This document shows positions 25,086 to 33,234 of a DNA stretch of 64,000 nucleotides, one piece after another. Positions within the stretch are counted from its first letter, which is position 1. The number at the start of each line of letters is the position of its first letter. Where the stretch lies: NCBI RefSeq assembly GCF_003029735.1, contig NZ_KZ686268.1, forward strand, positions 682,001 to 746,000, in the 5' to 3' direction. The translations under genes and the position numbers were made by a program. Source of the DNA: Pedobacter yulinensis. GTDB taxonomy: Bacteria; Bacteroidota; Bacteroidia; Sphingobacteriales; Sphingobacteriaceae. The notes under the pieces were generated by a model, which saw only the letters and a program-made list of their open reading frames with translations, searched no databases and was not told the DNA's origin.

Positions 25086-25664
25086 TTGAAATTTATCAGG
25101 AATCAGGATAACAGCCGAAAGAGGGAAGATGCCGAGCTCGTAGCCGATTACAAGCGCAGTGGCGACCTGGAAGTGCTTGGTGTTTTATATGGCCGCTACA
25201 TGCACCTGGTTTATGGCGTATGTTTCAACTACCTGAAAGATGAAGACAAAAGCAAAGATGCAGTGATGCAGATCTTCGAGGAGCTGGTGCGCAAACTGCG
25301 CATACACGAGGTGCAGAACTTTAAAAGCTGGCTCCATGTGCTGACGCGAAACCATTGCCTGATGGCCCTGCGGGTAGCCGGGAGGCAGAACACTGTTTCA
25401 ATCGAGGAAACATTTGTGGAAAACACCGAAATTGTGCATCTGGATATAGACAGCACGCGGGAAGAAAAATTGACAGTGATGGAAAAGTGCATGCAAACGC
25501 TGCCTGACGAGCAGCGCATCAGTGTCGATCTATTTTACCTGCAGGAAAAGTGTTACAAAGAGGTTTCCGAGCTGACCGGTTACGACCTGTCTAAGGTGAA
25601 GAGTTACATACAGAACGGAAAACGAAACCTCAAAATTTGTATAGAGAAAAACAGCAGTGAATAA
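25086..25664 (+). CDS. ECF-type RNA polymerase sigma factor
   Basis: About 192 residues. Region 2: LVADYKRSGDLEVLGVLYGRYMHLVYGVCFNYLKDEDKSKDAVMQIFEEL pattern. Region 4: EEKLTVMEKCMQTLPDEQRISVDLFYLQEKCYKEVSELTGYDLSKVKSYIQNGKRNLKICI pattern. Start uncertain: no ATG precedes the conserved part. The TTG at 25059 overlaps a box-like TATACTTG, so I prefer TTG 25086, which gives MKFIRNQDNSR, similar to the start of family members. The 3' end overlaps the anti-sigma gene (GTG at 25657), so they are coupled. Confidence 0.9.
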   Translation: MKFIRNQDNSRKREDAELVADYKRSGDLEVLGVLYGRYMHLVYGVCFNYLKDEDKSKDAVMQIFEELVRKLRIHEVQNFKSWLHVLTRNHCLMALRVAGRQNTVSIEETFVENTEIVHLDIDSTREEKLTVMEKCMQTLPDEQRISVDLFYLQEKCYKEVSELTGYDLSKVKSYIQNGKRNLKICIEKNSSE

Positions 25665-26946
25665 GGATTGGTTAGATATGGACATGCTGGAGGATTACCT
25701 GGACGGTAAACTCAATGCGCATGATATGCATTTCGTGGAACGGGCCGTGCTCGAGGATCCTTTTGTTGCCGAAGCTCTGGAGGGACTCAGTAAGTCGCCG
25801 CGACGTGCCAATAACCTGTCGCTGCTTCAGAAACAGTTACAGGAACGTACTGCCCGGAATGAGCAGAAGAAAAAGGTGTGGAGCCTGACCTGGCAACGCC
25901 TTAGCATTGCCGCCACAGCGGCTGTGTTGTTTGTCTCGGCGGGTATTATTTTCTGGATGAAAGCCGACAACCGCCAGCGGGAACTTGCGGGAAGGGCAAA
26001 AAAAGTGGATGTCGTGATCGGCGCTGCGCAGGAACCGGCCCTAGCGAGCCGCAACAGAAAACAGGCCCGGGATTCCTCTGCCGCGATTGCAAATGAGCGC
26101 ACCGAAAAACGGGCCATGGTGGCGGTTGTTCCGCCTGGCCGGACCCCTTCTGCGGCGGCGAAAGCCGTGCCTGCTCCCGCTCAGGCAGCGCCTCCCGCTC
26201 CTGCCCCCGAGCCCGATAAAGCTGCCCAGCAAGCACCGGCTATTGCCGCTGCAGCAGAGGCTTACACAAGCCGGCGTGCCGAAGTGCCCAGGCCTTTTAT
26301 TGCTGGTAAAGTCGTTTCTGAAGAAGGAAAGCCCTTGCCAGGTGCCAGGATCAGCATTCCTGGTAGTGAGAAGTATGTAACTACCGACCGAAATGGCAAC
26401 TTTAGTCTGCCCGCCATGAAAGACGAAAAGATTACCGCGGCGTCTTTAGGTTATACGGTTGCGAGTATGATCGCCACACCCCAGAAACCCGTTCGCATTA
26501 CACTTAAAGAGGAAAAGAACCTCCTGAACGAGCAGGTGGTTGTCGGCTACGGCCAGGCGCAACAGCGGAATCTCGGCAATACAGGCTTCATTCCGGACAG
26601 TGCAGTTTTGGCGCGCCGTGCGGGCACCATGCAGGGTCGTGGCTCTGAGGGTCGCGTACGGGCGAAAGTTGCAGCAACAGAAGCGCAACCGGCAGAAGGG
26701 TGGGAGGCCTACAATGCATACTTGCAGAAGAACAGCCGGCTCGCTAACCAGAAGGCGGTTAATAAGCTGATCACTGTCGGCTTCAGTATCGACCCGTCCG
26801 GCAAGCCGAAGGATTTTAACGTGCTGTTGGGAGATCGTGACTCAGATAAAAAATACATAGATGAACTGATCCGGCTGATCAGTTCCGGCCCGCAGTGGAA
26901 ATACAATGATGCCGGAAGCGCCGGAAAGGTAACAATGGTGTTTTAA
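25657..26946 (+). CDS. Anti-sigma factor fused to carboxypeptidase-like and TonB-C-like domains
   Basis: 429 residues from GTG 25657, overlapping the sigma stop by eight bases. Residues 1-60 are a short acidic anti-sigma-like segment (MLEDYLDGKLNAHDMHFVERAVLEDPFVAEALEG pattern). A transmembrane helix is at about 83-102 (LSIAATAAVLFVSAGIIFW). A long Ala/Pro-rich spacer follows to residue 205, then a CarboxypepD_reg-like sandwich (210-290, IAGKVVSEEGKPLPGARISI) ending in NEQVVVGYG, a phrase also found in SusC-type receptors. The last 95 residues resemble a TonB C-terminal domain (VGFSIDPSGKPKDFNVLLG). I infer a membrane anti-sigma with a long periplasmic reader. Confidence 0.85.
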   Translation: MNKDWLDMDMLEDYLDGKLNAHDMHFVERAVLEDPFVAEALEGLSKSPRRANNLSLLQKQLQERTARNEQKKKVWSLTWQRLSIAATAAVLFVSAGIIFWMKADNRQRELAGRAKKVDVVIGAAQEPALASRNRKQARDSSAAIANERTEKRAMVAVVPPGRTPSAAAKAVPAPAQAAPPAPAPEPDKAAQQAPAIAAAAEAYTSRRAEVPRPFIAGKVVSEEGKPLPGARISIPGSEKYVTTDRNGNFSLPAMKDEKITAASLGYTVASMIATPQKPVRITLKEEKNLLNEQVVVGYGQAQQRNLGNTGFIPDSAVLARRAGTMQGRGSEGRVRAKVAATEAQPAEGWEAYNAYLQKNSRLANQKAVNKLITVGFSIDPSGKPKDFNVLLGDRDSDKKYIDELIRLISSGPQWKYNDAGSAGKVTMVF

Positions 26947-26976
26947 AACCGTTTCACATGAAACCTTGAAAGCAGG

Positions 26977-27022
26977 TATTAAAAAAGCCTTGCAGTTTTT
27001 TGACTGCAAGGCTTTTTTAATA
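26977..27022. terminator. Bidirectional terminator
   Basis: Two perfect 20-base arms (26977-26996 and 27003-27022) around a six-base TTTTTG loop, with six A before and six T after the GC core GCCTTGCAGT. Shared by the anti-sigma and the convergent PiT transporter gene. Confidence 0.92.
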
Positions 27023-27037
27023 CATTATTGGAATTGC

Positions 27038-28048
27038 CTACAATACAAAATGGATCAGGGCATACAGCGCTGCGGCCAGGGTTGCCGATACGGGGATCGT
27101 CAATATCCAGGCCCAGACCAGGTTAATGGTAACCCCCCAGCGAACTGCCGAAATGCTTTTTACCAGACCTACACCGATGATTGATCCGGTAATGGTGTGC
27201 GTTGTTGAAACCGGGATACCAAAATGTTCGGTAACACCCAGTGTAATGGCGCCGGCGCCTTCTGCCGCGACCCCTTCTAAAGGTGTTACTTTGGTGATCT
27301 TGCTGCCCATCGTTTTGACGATCTTCCAGCCGCCGCTCATGGTGCCGAGCGAGATGGCTGAGTAACAGGCCAGGGGAATCCACTCAGGCATGTGTCCGCC
27401 AGAAGGTATAACACTGGCCGCTACCATCGATACGTAAATGATACCCATTACTTTCTGCGCATCGTTACCGCCATGGGCAAAACTTAAAGCAGCAGAAGAA
27501 ACCAGTTGCAGCACTTTAAACCAGCGTTCTGCGGTAGCTGGCCGTGCCTTACGGCAAATGTTAATGATGATCAGGGTAAGAATAACCGAAAAGACCATAC
27601 CGATCACCGGAGCAAGAACAATAAAAGATACGATTTTAATTACGTAACTGATGTTAATGGCATCAGTTACCCCCGCGCCCATCGACAGGGCGTGAGTAAT
27701 GCCTGCGCCGGCAAAACCGCCGATCAGCGTGTGCGATGAGCTGGAAGGGATGCCATGCCACCACGTGAACAGGTTCCAGGCAATGGCGGCAATCAGTCCG
27801 GCAAGAATAACCTCCAGGGTAATGAAGTTTTCGGAGACCGTCTTCGCAACGGTATTGGCGACCTTGTGGTCAGTAAAATAAAAGTAAGCGGCAAAGTTGA
27901 AAATGGCTGCCCAGAGAACAGCCTGGAAAGGCGTTAAAACTTTAGTAGATACAACGGTGGCAATGGAGTTTGCCGCATCATGAAATCCGTTAATGTAATC
28001 GAAGGCGATTGCCATGATGATTACAACAACGAGTAAGGTCGTTACCAT
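27038..28048 (-). CDS. Inorganic phosphate transporter, PiT family
   Basis: 336 residues with about ten transmembrane helices. The twin PiT signatures are visible: the N-terminal DYINGFHDAANSIATVVSTKVLTP and the C-terminal copy GVTEHFGIPVSTTHTITGSIIGVG, plus GIPSSSSHTLIGG in the middle. Low-affinity import of metal-phosphate, proton-coupled, in the inner membrane. It follows the DUF47 gene by ten bases, the usual order for this pair, and both lie behind a Pho-box-like repeat. Confidence 0.96.
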   Translation of the reverse strand: MVTTLLVVVIIMAIAFDYINGFHDAANSIATVVSTKVLTPFQAVLWAAIFNFAAYFYFTDHKVANTVAKTVSENFITLEVILAGLIAAIAWNLFTWWHGIPSSSSHTLIGGFAGAGITHALSMGAGVTDAINISYVIKIVSFIVLAPVIGMVFSVILTLIIINICRKARPATAERWFKVLQLVSSAALSFAHGGNDAQKVMGIIYVSMVAASVIPSGGHMPEWIPLACYSAISLGTMSGGWKIVKTMGSKITKVTPLEGVAAEGAGAITLGVTEHFGIPVSTTHTITGSIIGVGLVKSISAVRWGVTINLVWAWILTIPVSATLAAALYALIHFVL

Positions 28049-28058
28049 GCTGTTCGTT

Positions 28059-28700
28059 TTATGCGTTTTTCACAAGGATAGACTCCAAAACGTTGGCAGC
28101 GTCTTCACACTTGTCTGTTGCGGTCTCTATCATCTGTAACACTTCTTTTTGTTTGATCAGTTCAATGGCGTTCGTTTCGTATTCAAACAGCCGGGCCACG
28201 GCCATGGTAAACACATAATCAGCCTGGTTTTCGCCGCTGTTGATGCGTACGCATGCATCGGCTATAACACGAATGTTCTTGAAACTGCGCAGCTCTTTGA
28301 TCGCTTTGTCGATATCCTGGCACATTTCTACGAGGATTTCTGCAATTTTTACGATTGGATCGCTGATTTCATCCATTTTGTACATATCCAGGCGGCTTGA
28401 CGTACCGTAGATGTAATCTGCAATATCATCTACCGCAGAAGCCAGGGCGTGAATGTCTTCCCGGTCAAAGGGAGTAATGAAGTTCTTGCTCAGCTCCAGG
28501 AATATGGAATGTGTAATGTCGTCGCCGACATGTTCGAGCCGCTCGATCTCTTTAAAGATCTCTTTTCGTTTGGCCAGATCGCTGGTGCTCACAGCCGCCA
28601 GCAGCGCCTCTGAAATTTTCAATACATTACTTCCTGCCTGTTCGAAAAGGGGATGGAACTTTTTGTCTTGGGGCGTAAAGAACTTAAAAAGGTTACTCAT
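28059..28700 (-). CDS. DUF47 / PhoU-like phosphate transport regulator
   Basis: 213 residues, all-helical PhoU-like DUF47 protein (Pit accessory protein). Features: MSNLFKFFTPQDKKFHPLFEQAG start, ERLEHVGDDITHSIF and DREDIHALASAVDDIADYIY, the latter carrying the EXXXD-type metal motif. It is thought to modulate the adjacent PiT permease. Promoter box TAGCTTTG at 28730-28723 and a tandem 11-bp repeat upstream suggest control by phosphate. Confidence 0.95.
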   Translation of the reverse strand: MSNLFKFFTPQDKKFHPLFEQAGSNVLKISEALLAAVSTSDLAKRKEIFKEIERLEHVGDDITHSIFLELSKNFITPFDREDIHALASAVDDIADYIYGTSSRLDMYKMDEISDPIVKIAEILVEMCQDIDKAIKELRSFKNIRVIADACVRINSGENQADYVFTMAVARLFEYETNAIELIKQKEVLQMIETATDKCEDAANVLESILVKNA

Positions 28701-28722
28701 GCTTTGTTCTAAAAATGTAGTG

Positions 28723-28756
28723 CAAAGCTATGCAGGTAATGTTAAGTTAATGTTAA
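28723..28756 (-). promoter_or_regulatory. Promoter of DUF47-pit with Pho-box-like tandem repeat
   Basis: On the minus strand TAGCTTTG (28730-28723) is the -7 box. Directly upstream lie two 11-base copies, TTAACATTAAC and TTAACATTACC (28756-28735), in head-to-tail order. Tandem repeats with an 11-base period are the binding mode of PhoB/OmpR-family regulators. Their position covers the -33 region, as expected for an activated promoter. Confidence 0.6.
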
Positions 28757-28788
28757 CAGGGTTGATTAATTTAATCGTACGCTTTACC

Positions 28789-29814
28789 CTAACCGGCTTT
28801 CTGCAAGGTAAATGCGAACGTGGTTCCGATTTGTGGCGTACTTCTGACAGAAATGGTCTGCTGGTGCGCTTCGAGAATGTGTTTTACAATAGCTAAGCCC
28901 AGCCCGGTGCCGCCTTCGTGCCGGGAACGGTGGCTGTCTGCCCGGTAAAAGCGCTCGAACAGCCGCGGCAGGTGTTTTTCCTCAATGCCGATTCCGTCAT
29001 CGGTCACTTCGATCAGGAACTGGTCATGAAGTTCAAAGATCTTGACGGCGGTTGTTCCGTCAGGGCGCCCGTATTTGATGGAATTAACGAGCAGGTTGAT
29101 CATAACCTGCCTGATCTTTTCCCGGTCTGCCGAAACGGGCGTGGGCACCGCATATTTTTCTTTCAGGGAGAAAACGATGCGTTTTGCAGCGGCGCGGTCT
29201 TCCAGGCTATCAATTACTTCTTTGGCCAGAGGCACGAAGTCAAACTTCTGGAAATTAATGGCAATCTCGCCAGTTTCCAGCTTCGAGATCTCATCCAGAT
29301 CGTTGATCAGGTAACTGAGTCGCTCCACATTGTTCTCGGCTTTTTTAAGAAATTGCCTGGCCATATCCGGATCGTCAACGATGCAATCCTGCAAAGTTTC
29401 AATATAACCCTGAATGGCAAAAAGGGGCGTTTTAAATTCGTGGGAAACGTTCGATAGAAATTCTTTCCTGAACTGTTCCTGTTTCTTAAGGAGGTCTATT
29501 TCGCGCTTTTTCGCACCTGCCCATTCTTTCACTTCCTGTTCCACATCATTGATGGGGTCTGAGCTCACATATTCTCCCAAAGCCTCTTTAAGGTCTTTAC
29601 CCAATTTCAGGTTATGGATCATTTTATAGATCAGTTTGATCTTAGAGTAGATGTATTTCTCGAGCAGGTAGTAAAAGACGATAAAACTGGTGCCGAAAGA
29701 TATGCCAAAAGAAATGAGTGAATAATACCAGCTACCCTGGAAGTGAAAATTAACCAGGGCGATGGAAAGCCCGACCGCAACGGCAGTAATGAGAACAAGA
29801 ACGCTGAGTTTCAT
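28789..29814 (-). CDS. Sensor histidine kinase (PhoR-like, orphan)
   Basis: 341 residues. Two transmembrane helices (5-24 and 31-50), so almost no sensory loop outside, then a HAMP-like linker. HisKA with H125 in NVSHEFKTPLFAI; HATPase_c with N-box NLLVNSIKYG, G1 DDGIGIEEKHL, F FERFYR, G2 GGTGLGLAIV. The layout matches PhoR-type kinases of Bacteroidota. No response regulator is adjacent; the downstream genes are DUF47 and pit with a Pho-box-like repeat, which makes phosphate sensing plausible but unproven. Confidence 0.93.
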   Translation of the reverse strand: MKLSVLVLITAVAVGLSIALVNFHFQGSWYYSLISFGISFGTSFIVFYYLLEKYIYSKIKLIYKMIHNLKLGKDLKEALGEYVSSDPINDVEQEVKEWAGAKKREIDLLKKQEQFRKEFLSNVSHEFKTPLFAIQGYIETLQDCIVDDPDMARQFLKKAENNVERLSYLINDLDEISKLETGEIAINFQKFDFVPLAKEVIDSLEDRAAAKRIVFSLKEKYAVPTPVSADREKIRQVMINLLVNSIKYGRPDGTTAVKIFELHDQFLIEVTDDGIGIEEKHLPRLFERFYRADSHRSRHEGGTGLGLAIVKHILEAHQQTISVRSTPQIGTTFAFTLQKAG

Positions 29815-29871
29815 GCTGAATTAAATGTAGTGTGACCCAAGTTACAGGAATATTCACCAGCAACAAAAACT

Positions 29872-30636
29872 TCAGGACGGTAGTTTTTCTGTCAGGTACT
29901 TCCAGTATCGCTTTGGTACGTGTTGAATGTGCAATTTCATGTTTTTCCTGGAGGGAATGTTGGTACTTTTGAAATAGTCTTTCCACAACTGTGCATACAG
30001 CGCCTCTTTCTCATCGAGCAGGGCAGCCGGCGTTTGCCTGAGGGGCGCGGTCTCCAGCGTTATTTCTTCCAGTTGCCCGGCTTTGAAGTGCAGGCCATAC
30101 TGCCGGCGCCGGTCATAAATGAGCCATTGCTGGTCGGCAAAGCGATCTCTGAAATGTTTTGCTATGAGCGGAAGCACATTAAAGTCAGGATCTGCGGCGG
30201 CGTAGAACAGGCCATCTTCCAGTTCCTCGAACCTGATAAACGCTTCCATGCGGTGCTTTTCGCGTTCCACGCTGCGTGCAACAGAGGCTACCGCCTGAAC
30301 ATGGGCGTTGCCGTAGTTGTCGGGGGCACCACCGAGAAACACATAATTGCAAAAAGAGAACAGCTGCATCAGGGCTTCGGGTTGTTCTGAGAGGTAGCAA
30401 CAGAAAACGCGCCGCAGCCAGGCCCTGTCCAGGCGCTGTCCGAGGCCCTTCCAAACGCGCGCGGCTTTAACGGCATCGCTGTGAACATGCACAGGCGCAC
30501 TGAACGCATCAGGAACCCAACTGGACGGGGTGTGCAGTACAGCCGCGTCCGGACTGTTTTTTCCATGCCTTTCAAAATATTCAAATACCGCAGTCAGCAC
30601 GCCCTCCATGCTGCCATCGCAAATAAACGAGTGCAT
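29872..30636 (-). CDS. TIGR03915 / DUF4130 family putative DNA repair protein
   Basis: 254 residues. The N-terminus MHSFICDGSMEGVLTAVFEYFERH and the C-terminal block PLIAKHFRDRFADQQWLIYDRRRQYGLHF with YKRYWKYLTE-like end (VPKRYWKYLTEKLP) match the family, which in other bacteria is fused to a UdgX-type uracil-DNA glycosylase or paired with a radical SAM protein. Here it is paired: its ATG shares one base with the TGA of the radical SAM gene (TGATG at 30638-30634). Its reaction is not known. Confidence 0.88.
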   Translation of the reverse strand: MHSFICDGSMEGVLTAVFEYFERHGKNSPDAAVLHTPSSWVPDAFSAPVHVHSDAVKAARVWKGLGQRLDRAWLRRVFCCYLSEQPEALMQLFSFCNYVFLGGAPDNYGNAHVQAVASVARSVEREKHRMEAFIRFEELEDGLFYAAADPDFNVLPLIAKHFRDRFADQQWLIYDRRRQYGLHFKAGQLEEITLETAPLRQTPAALLDEKEALYAQLWKDYFKSTNIPSRKNMKLHIQHVPKRYWKYLTEKLPS

Positions 30637-31892
30637 CAGAATAAATTAAGTTGGTTTGCTGCCTGGCGCATGTATTTGCTCCGGCCGGATGCGAGCACAT
30701 AACCTTTAATCTGGGAAGCATGAAAGTCGCCAAACACCTGGGGCGAATCTGCGCATCTGATAAAATACCTGGCTTTGTTATACGCGATGCCAATCTTTTT
30801 TAACTGGAACACGTGCAGTTTTCCCGATTTTCTCGCCTGGACAATCTTCTGCGCTGATGCTACCCCGATTCCAGGCACCCGAACAATCATTCGGTAAGGT
30901 GCTGTATTGATATCGACCGGGAAATGTTCAAGGTTTCGTAACGCCCAGCTGAGTTTCGGATCCAGTTCCTCGTCAAGGTGCGGAAACTGGTCATTGACAA
31001 TTTCGGCCACGTCAAACCCATAAAAGCGCATGAGCCAGTCTGCCTGGTACAAACGGTTTTCTCGCAGCAGCGGCGGTTTTGTGCCAATAACCGGCATGCG
31101 CGAATCGTGGCTGATCGGAATGTAACCTGAGTAATAGACCCGCTTTAAACCATAATTTTTATAAAAAGAATTGGCAGTGAACATAATGTCCTTATCGCTA
31201 TCGGGCGTAGCCCCAACAACCATCTGCGTGCTTTGACCGGCAGGAACAAACTTTGGCGTGGCTTTGATGAGCCGACGTTCATCGCTGAACTGACTGATCC
31301 CGGCCTGTATCAGCGCGAGCGGTTTTTTCACGTCTTCATGGCTCTTTTCAGGGGCCAGAAGTTTAAGGCTGGCCTCGGTAGGCATTTCCAGGTTAATACT
31401 CATCCGGTCGGCATACAGACCGGCTTCCTGCAGCAGCGCCGGGTCGGCCCCGGGAATGGTTTTCAGGTGGATATATCCGTTAAACCGTTCTTCCAGCCGC
31501 AGCTTTTTAACAACGAGCAGCAGGCGTTCCATGGTGAAATCGGCATTCTTGAAAATGCCTGAGCTGAGAAACAGACCCTCAATATAATTGCGGCGGTAAA
31601 AATTCATGGTCAGCGAAACGACTTCCTGAACGGTAAAAGCCGCCCGTTTAATATCGTTGCTTTTGCGTGATACACAAAAAGCGCAGTCAAAAATACAATG
31701 GTTTGTCAACAGAATTTTCAGCAGGGAAACACAGCGTCCGTCTTCAGTGTAAGTATGGCAGATCCCAGAAGCGTGGCTGTTTCCGAGTCCGCCATTATCG
31801 TTTTTACGCGTGCCGCCACTCGATGAGCAGGAAACGTCATATTTAGCGGCATCAGCCAGGATGTTCAGTTTTTCACGAATGCGGTCAGACAT
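30636..31892 (-). CDS. TIGR03916 putative DNA modification/repair radical SAM protein
   Basis: 418 residues. The 4Fe-4S cluster motif is CIFDCAFC (CxxxCxxC, near residue 68-75), preceded by the family block AKYDVSCSSSGGTR and GICHTYTEDGRCVSLLKILLTN. Residues 345-400 contain a helix-hairpin-helix (IVRVPGIGVASAQKIVQAR), a non-specific DNA-binding element. The partner gene encodes TIGR03915. The pair is assigned to DNA repair by inference only, with similarity to spore photoproduct lyase in the radical SAM core. Confidence 0.92.
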   Translation of the reverse strand: MSDRIREKLNILADAAKYDVSCSSSGGTRKNDNGGLGNSHASGICHTYTEDGRCVSLLKILLTNHCIFDCAFCVSRKSNDIKRAAFTVQEVVSLTMNFYRRNYIEGLFLSSGIFKNADFTMERLLLVVKKLRLEERFNGYIHLKTIPGADPALLQEAGLYADRMSINLEMPTEASLKLLAPEKSHEDVKKPLALIQAGISQFSDERRLIKATPKFVPAGQSTQMVVGATPDSDKDIMFTANSFYKNYGLKRVYYSGYIPISHDSRMPVIGTKPPLLRENRLYQADWLMRFYGFDVAEIVNDQFPHLDEELDPKLSWALRNLEHFPVDINTAPYRMIVRVPGIGVASAQKIVQARKSGKLHVFQLKKIGIAYNKARYFIRCADSPQVFGDFHASQIKGYVLASGRSKYMRQAANQLNLF

Positions 31893-31973
31893 AACTTTTT
31901 GCTAACAAAAATAGCATAAAAGCTAAAAAAAATAGCACAAACCAATGAAAAACGCATTCTTAACAGGTGTAGA

Positions 31974-32621
31974 TCACGCTTCGCCGTTCCATTCCCGGTA
32001 AAACTGATCAAGGTAGGTCTGCATAAACTCATGACGTGCTGCAGCAAATTGTTTGCCGGTTGCGGTGTTCATGAGGTCTTTGAGTAATAGCAGCTTTTCA
32101 TAGAAATGATTGATGGTGGGCGCGGTGGTCTGTTTGTAACTTTCTTTTGTATGCCCTGCTACCGGAGAAATAGCCGGATCATAAATGGTCCGGTTTTTAA
32201 AGCCGCCGTAGGTAAACGCCCGGGCAATTCCGATCGCGCCGATGGCATCCAGGCGGTCAGCATCCTGCACGACCTGCATTTCAAGGGAACTAAATGCCGA
32301 TTTGTCGAAGCTGTTTTTGAACGACATGAACCGGATAATGTTAACCACATGGTCTGCAGCCGACGGCGGAACTGCGATCTCTTCCAAAAAACGGGCAGCC
32401 ATGCGCGGCCCCTCTTCTTCATCGCCGCCGTTAAACTTCGGATCAGCAATGTCATGCAGCAGGGCGGCAAGAGAAACAACGAGCTCATCGGCTCGTTCGG
32501 CTTTATTGATCCCAAGCGCTGTTTTCCATACACGCTCGATATGAAACCAGTCATGCCCTGCTTCAGCATGCTGAAGCACGGCTTTTACATGGGCTACGGT
32601 TTTGTCAATCCAATGCTGCAT
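31974..32621 (-). CDS. HD-domain hydrolase (YedJ-like)
   Basis: 215 residues. HD motif set: GHDWFHIERV (first His), LVVSLAALLHDIADPKF (His-Asp), and a later Asp in VVQDADRLDAIGAIGIARAF, the last a strong mark of the YedJ/YpgQ-type metal-dependent phosphohydrolases, which act on nucleoside di/triphosphates in studied cases. Cytoplasmic. 18 bases downstream of the XRE regulator gene on the same strand. Confidence 0.92.
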   Translation of the reverse strand: MQHWIDKTVAHVKAVLQHAEAGHDWFHIERVWKTALGINKAERADELVVSLAALLHDIADPKFNGGDEEEGPRMAARFLEEIAVPPSAADHVVNIIRFMSFKNSFDKSAFSSLEMQVVQDADRLDAIGAIGIARAFTYGGFKNRTIYDPAISPVAGHTKESYKQTTAPTINHFYEKLLLLKDLMNTATGKQFAAARHEFMQTYLDQFYREWNGEA

Positions 32622-32639
32622 GCAGCAAAGGTACGGTGG

Positions 32640-32924
32640 TTAGGCGATCGAAGCAACCAGCTTTTCGCTCTCCGGTTTGATGATCTGGATAATCTCGCTG
32701 TCATCGGCCGAAATGAGCTGAATAATATCTACTTCCAGGATTTGTGCAATATGAAACAACCGTTCCAGCGTAAGCTTGCTGTAGCCCAGTTCAACCTTGC
32801 TGTAGGCATTCTGGGAGATATCCAGTTTTGCCGCCAGGTAATCCTGAGTGTAGTTTCGAAACTCCCTGATTTTCCGGATGTTTCTGGCCACCGTATCTGT
32901 TCTTGCTTTTAGCGCATCTCTCAT
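32640..32924 (-). CDS. XRE-family helix-turn-helix regulator
   Basis: 94 residues. The HTH_3 domain covers residues 10-70: NIRKIREFRNYTQDYLAAKLDISQNAYSKVELGYSKLTLERLFHIAQILEVD pattern. The rest is a short tail. The start ATG at 32924 is directly preceded by a partly symmetrical AACAA...TTGTT sequence (32925-32952) that might be its operator. It precedes the HD hydrolase gene and is divergent from the hidden peptide gene at 33235. Confidence 0.93.
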   Translation of the reverse strand: MRDALKARTDTVARNIRKIREFRNYTQDYLAAKLDISQNAYSKVELGYSKLTLERLFHIAQILEVDIIQLISADDSEIIQIIKPESEKLVASIA

Positions 32925-32952
32925 AACAATGAATTTAATTTATTCCGTTGTT
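32925..32952. promoter_or_regulatory. Possible operator of the XRE regulator
   Basis: Imperfect inverted repeat AACAATGAAT ... ATTCCGTTGTT directly at the XRE start codon. The arms match in AACAA/TTGTT and AAT/ATT but not between. Weak evidence. Confidence 0.25.
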
Positions 32953-33234
32953 ATCATTTACGCAAAAAAGATGTACTTGGTTTTGCCAGTGTTGTGCTTA
33001 TCCCGAATTTCCGGTATAAAAGGTAAAGCGGACGAACGGCAGAAGATCGCTGATCGTATACAGATAACTACTTCGCGCCGGAATAAAGAACTCTTTTCAG
33101 TTGTTTGAAATACAGGATGTTACAGAACCGAACGACGGTTTTTGCCATTAATCTGATGACTCGCCTGATAAGCCTAACCTGAGGAAAAGCCAAAAACCCA
33201 AAATAGACTAGGCATCATTAAATTATTCACAATT

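Noticed and set aside
32929..33108. 59-codon open frame divergent from the XRE gene (MNLIYSVVIIYAKK...)
   Set aside because: One hydrophobic stretch but overlaps the XRE operator region, no conserved motif; could be chance.
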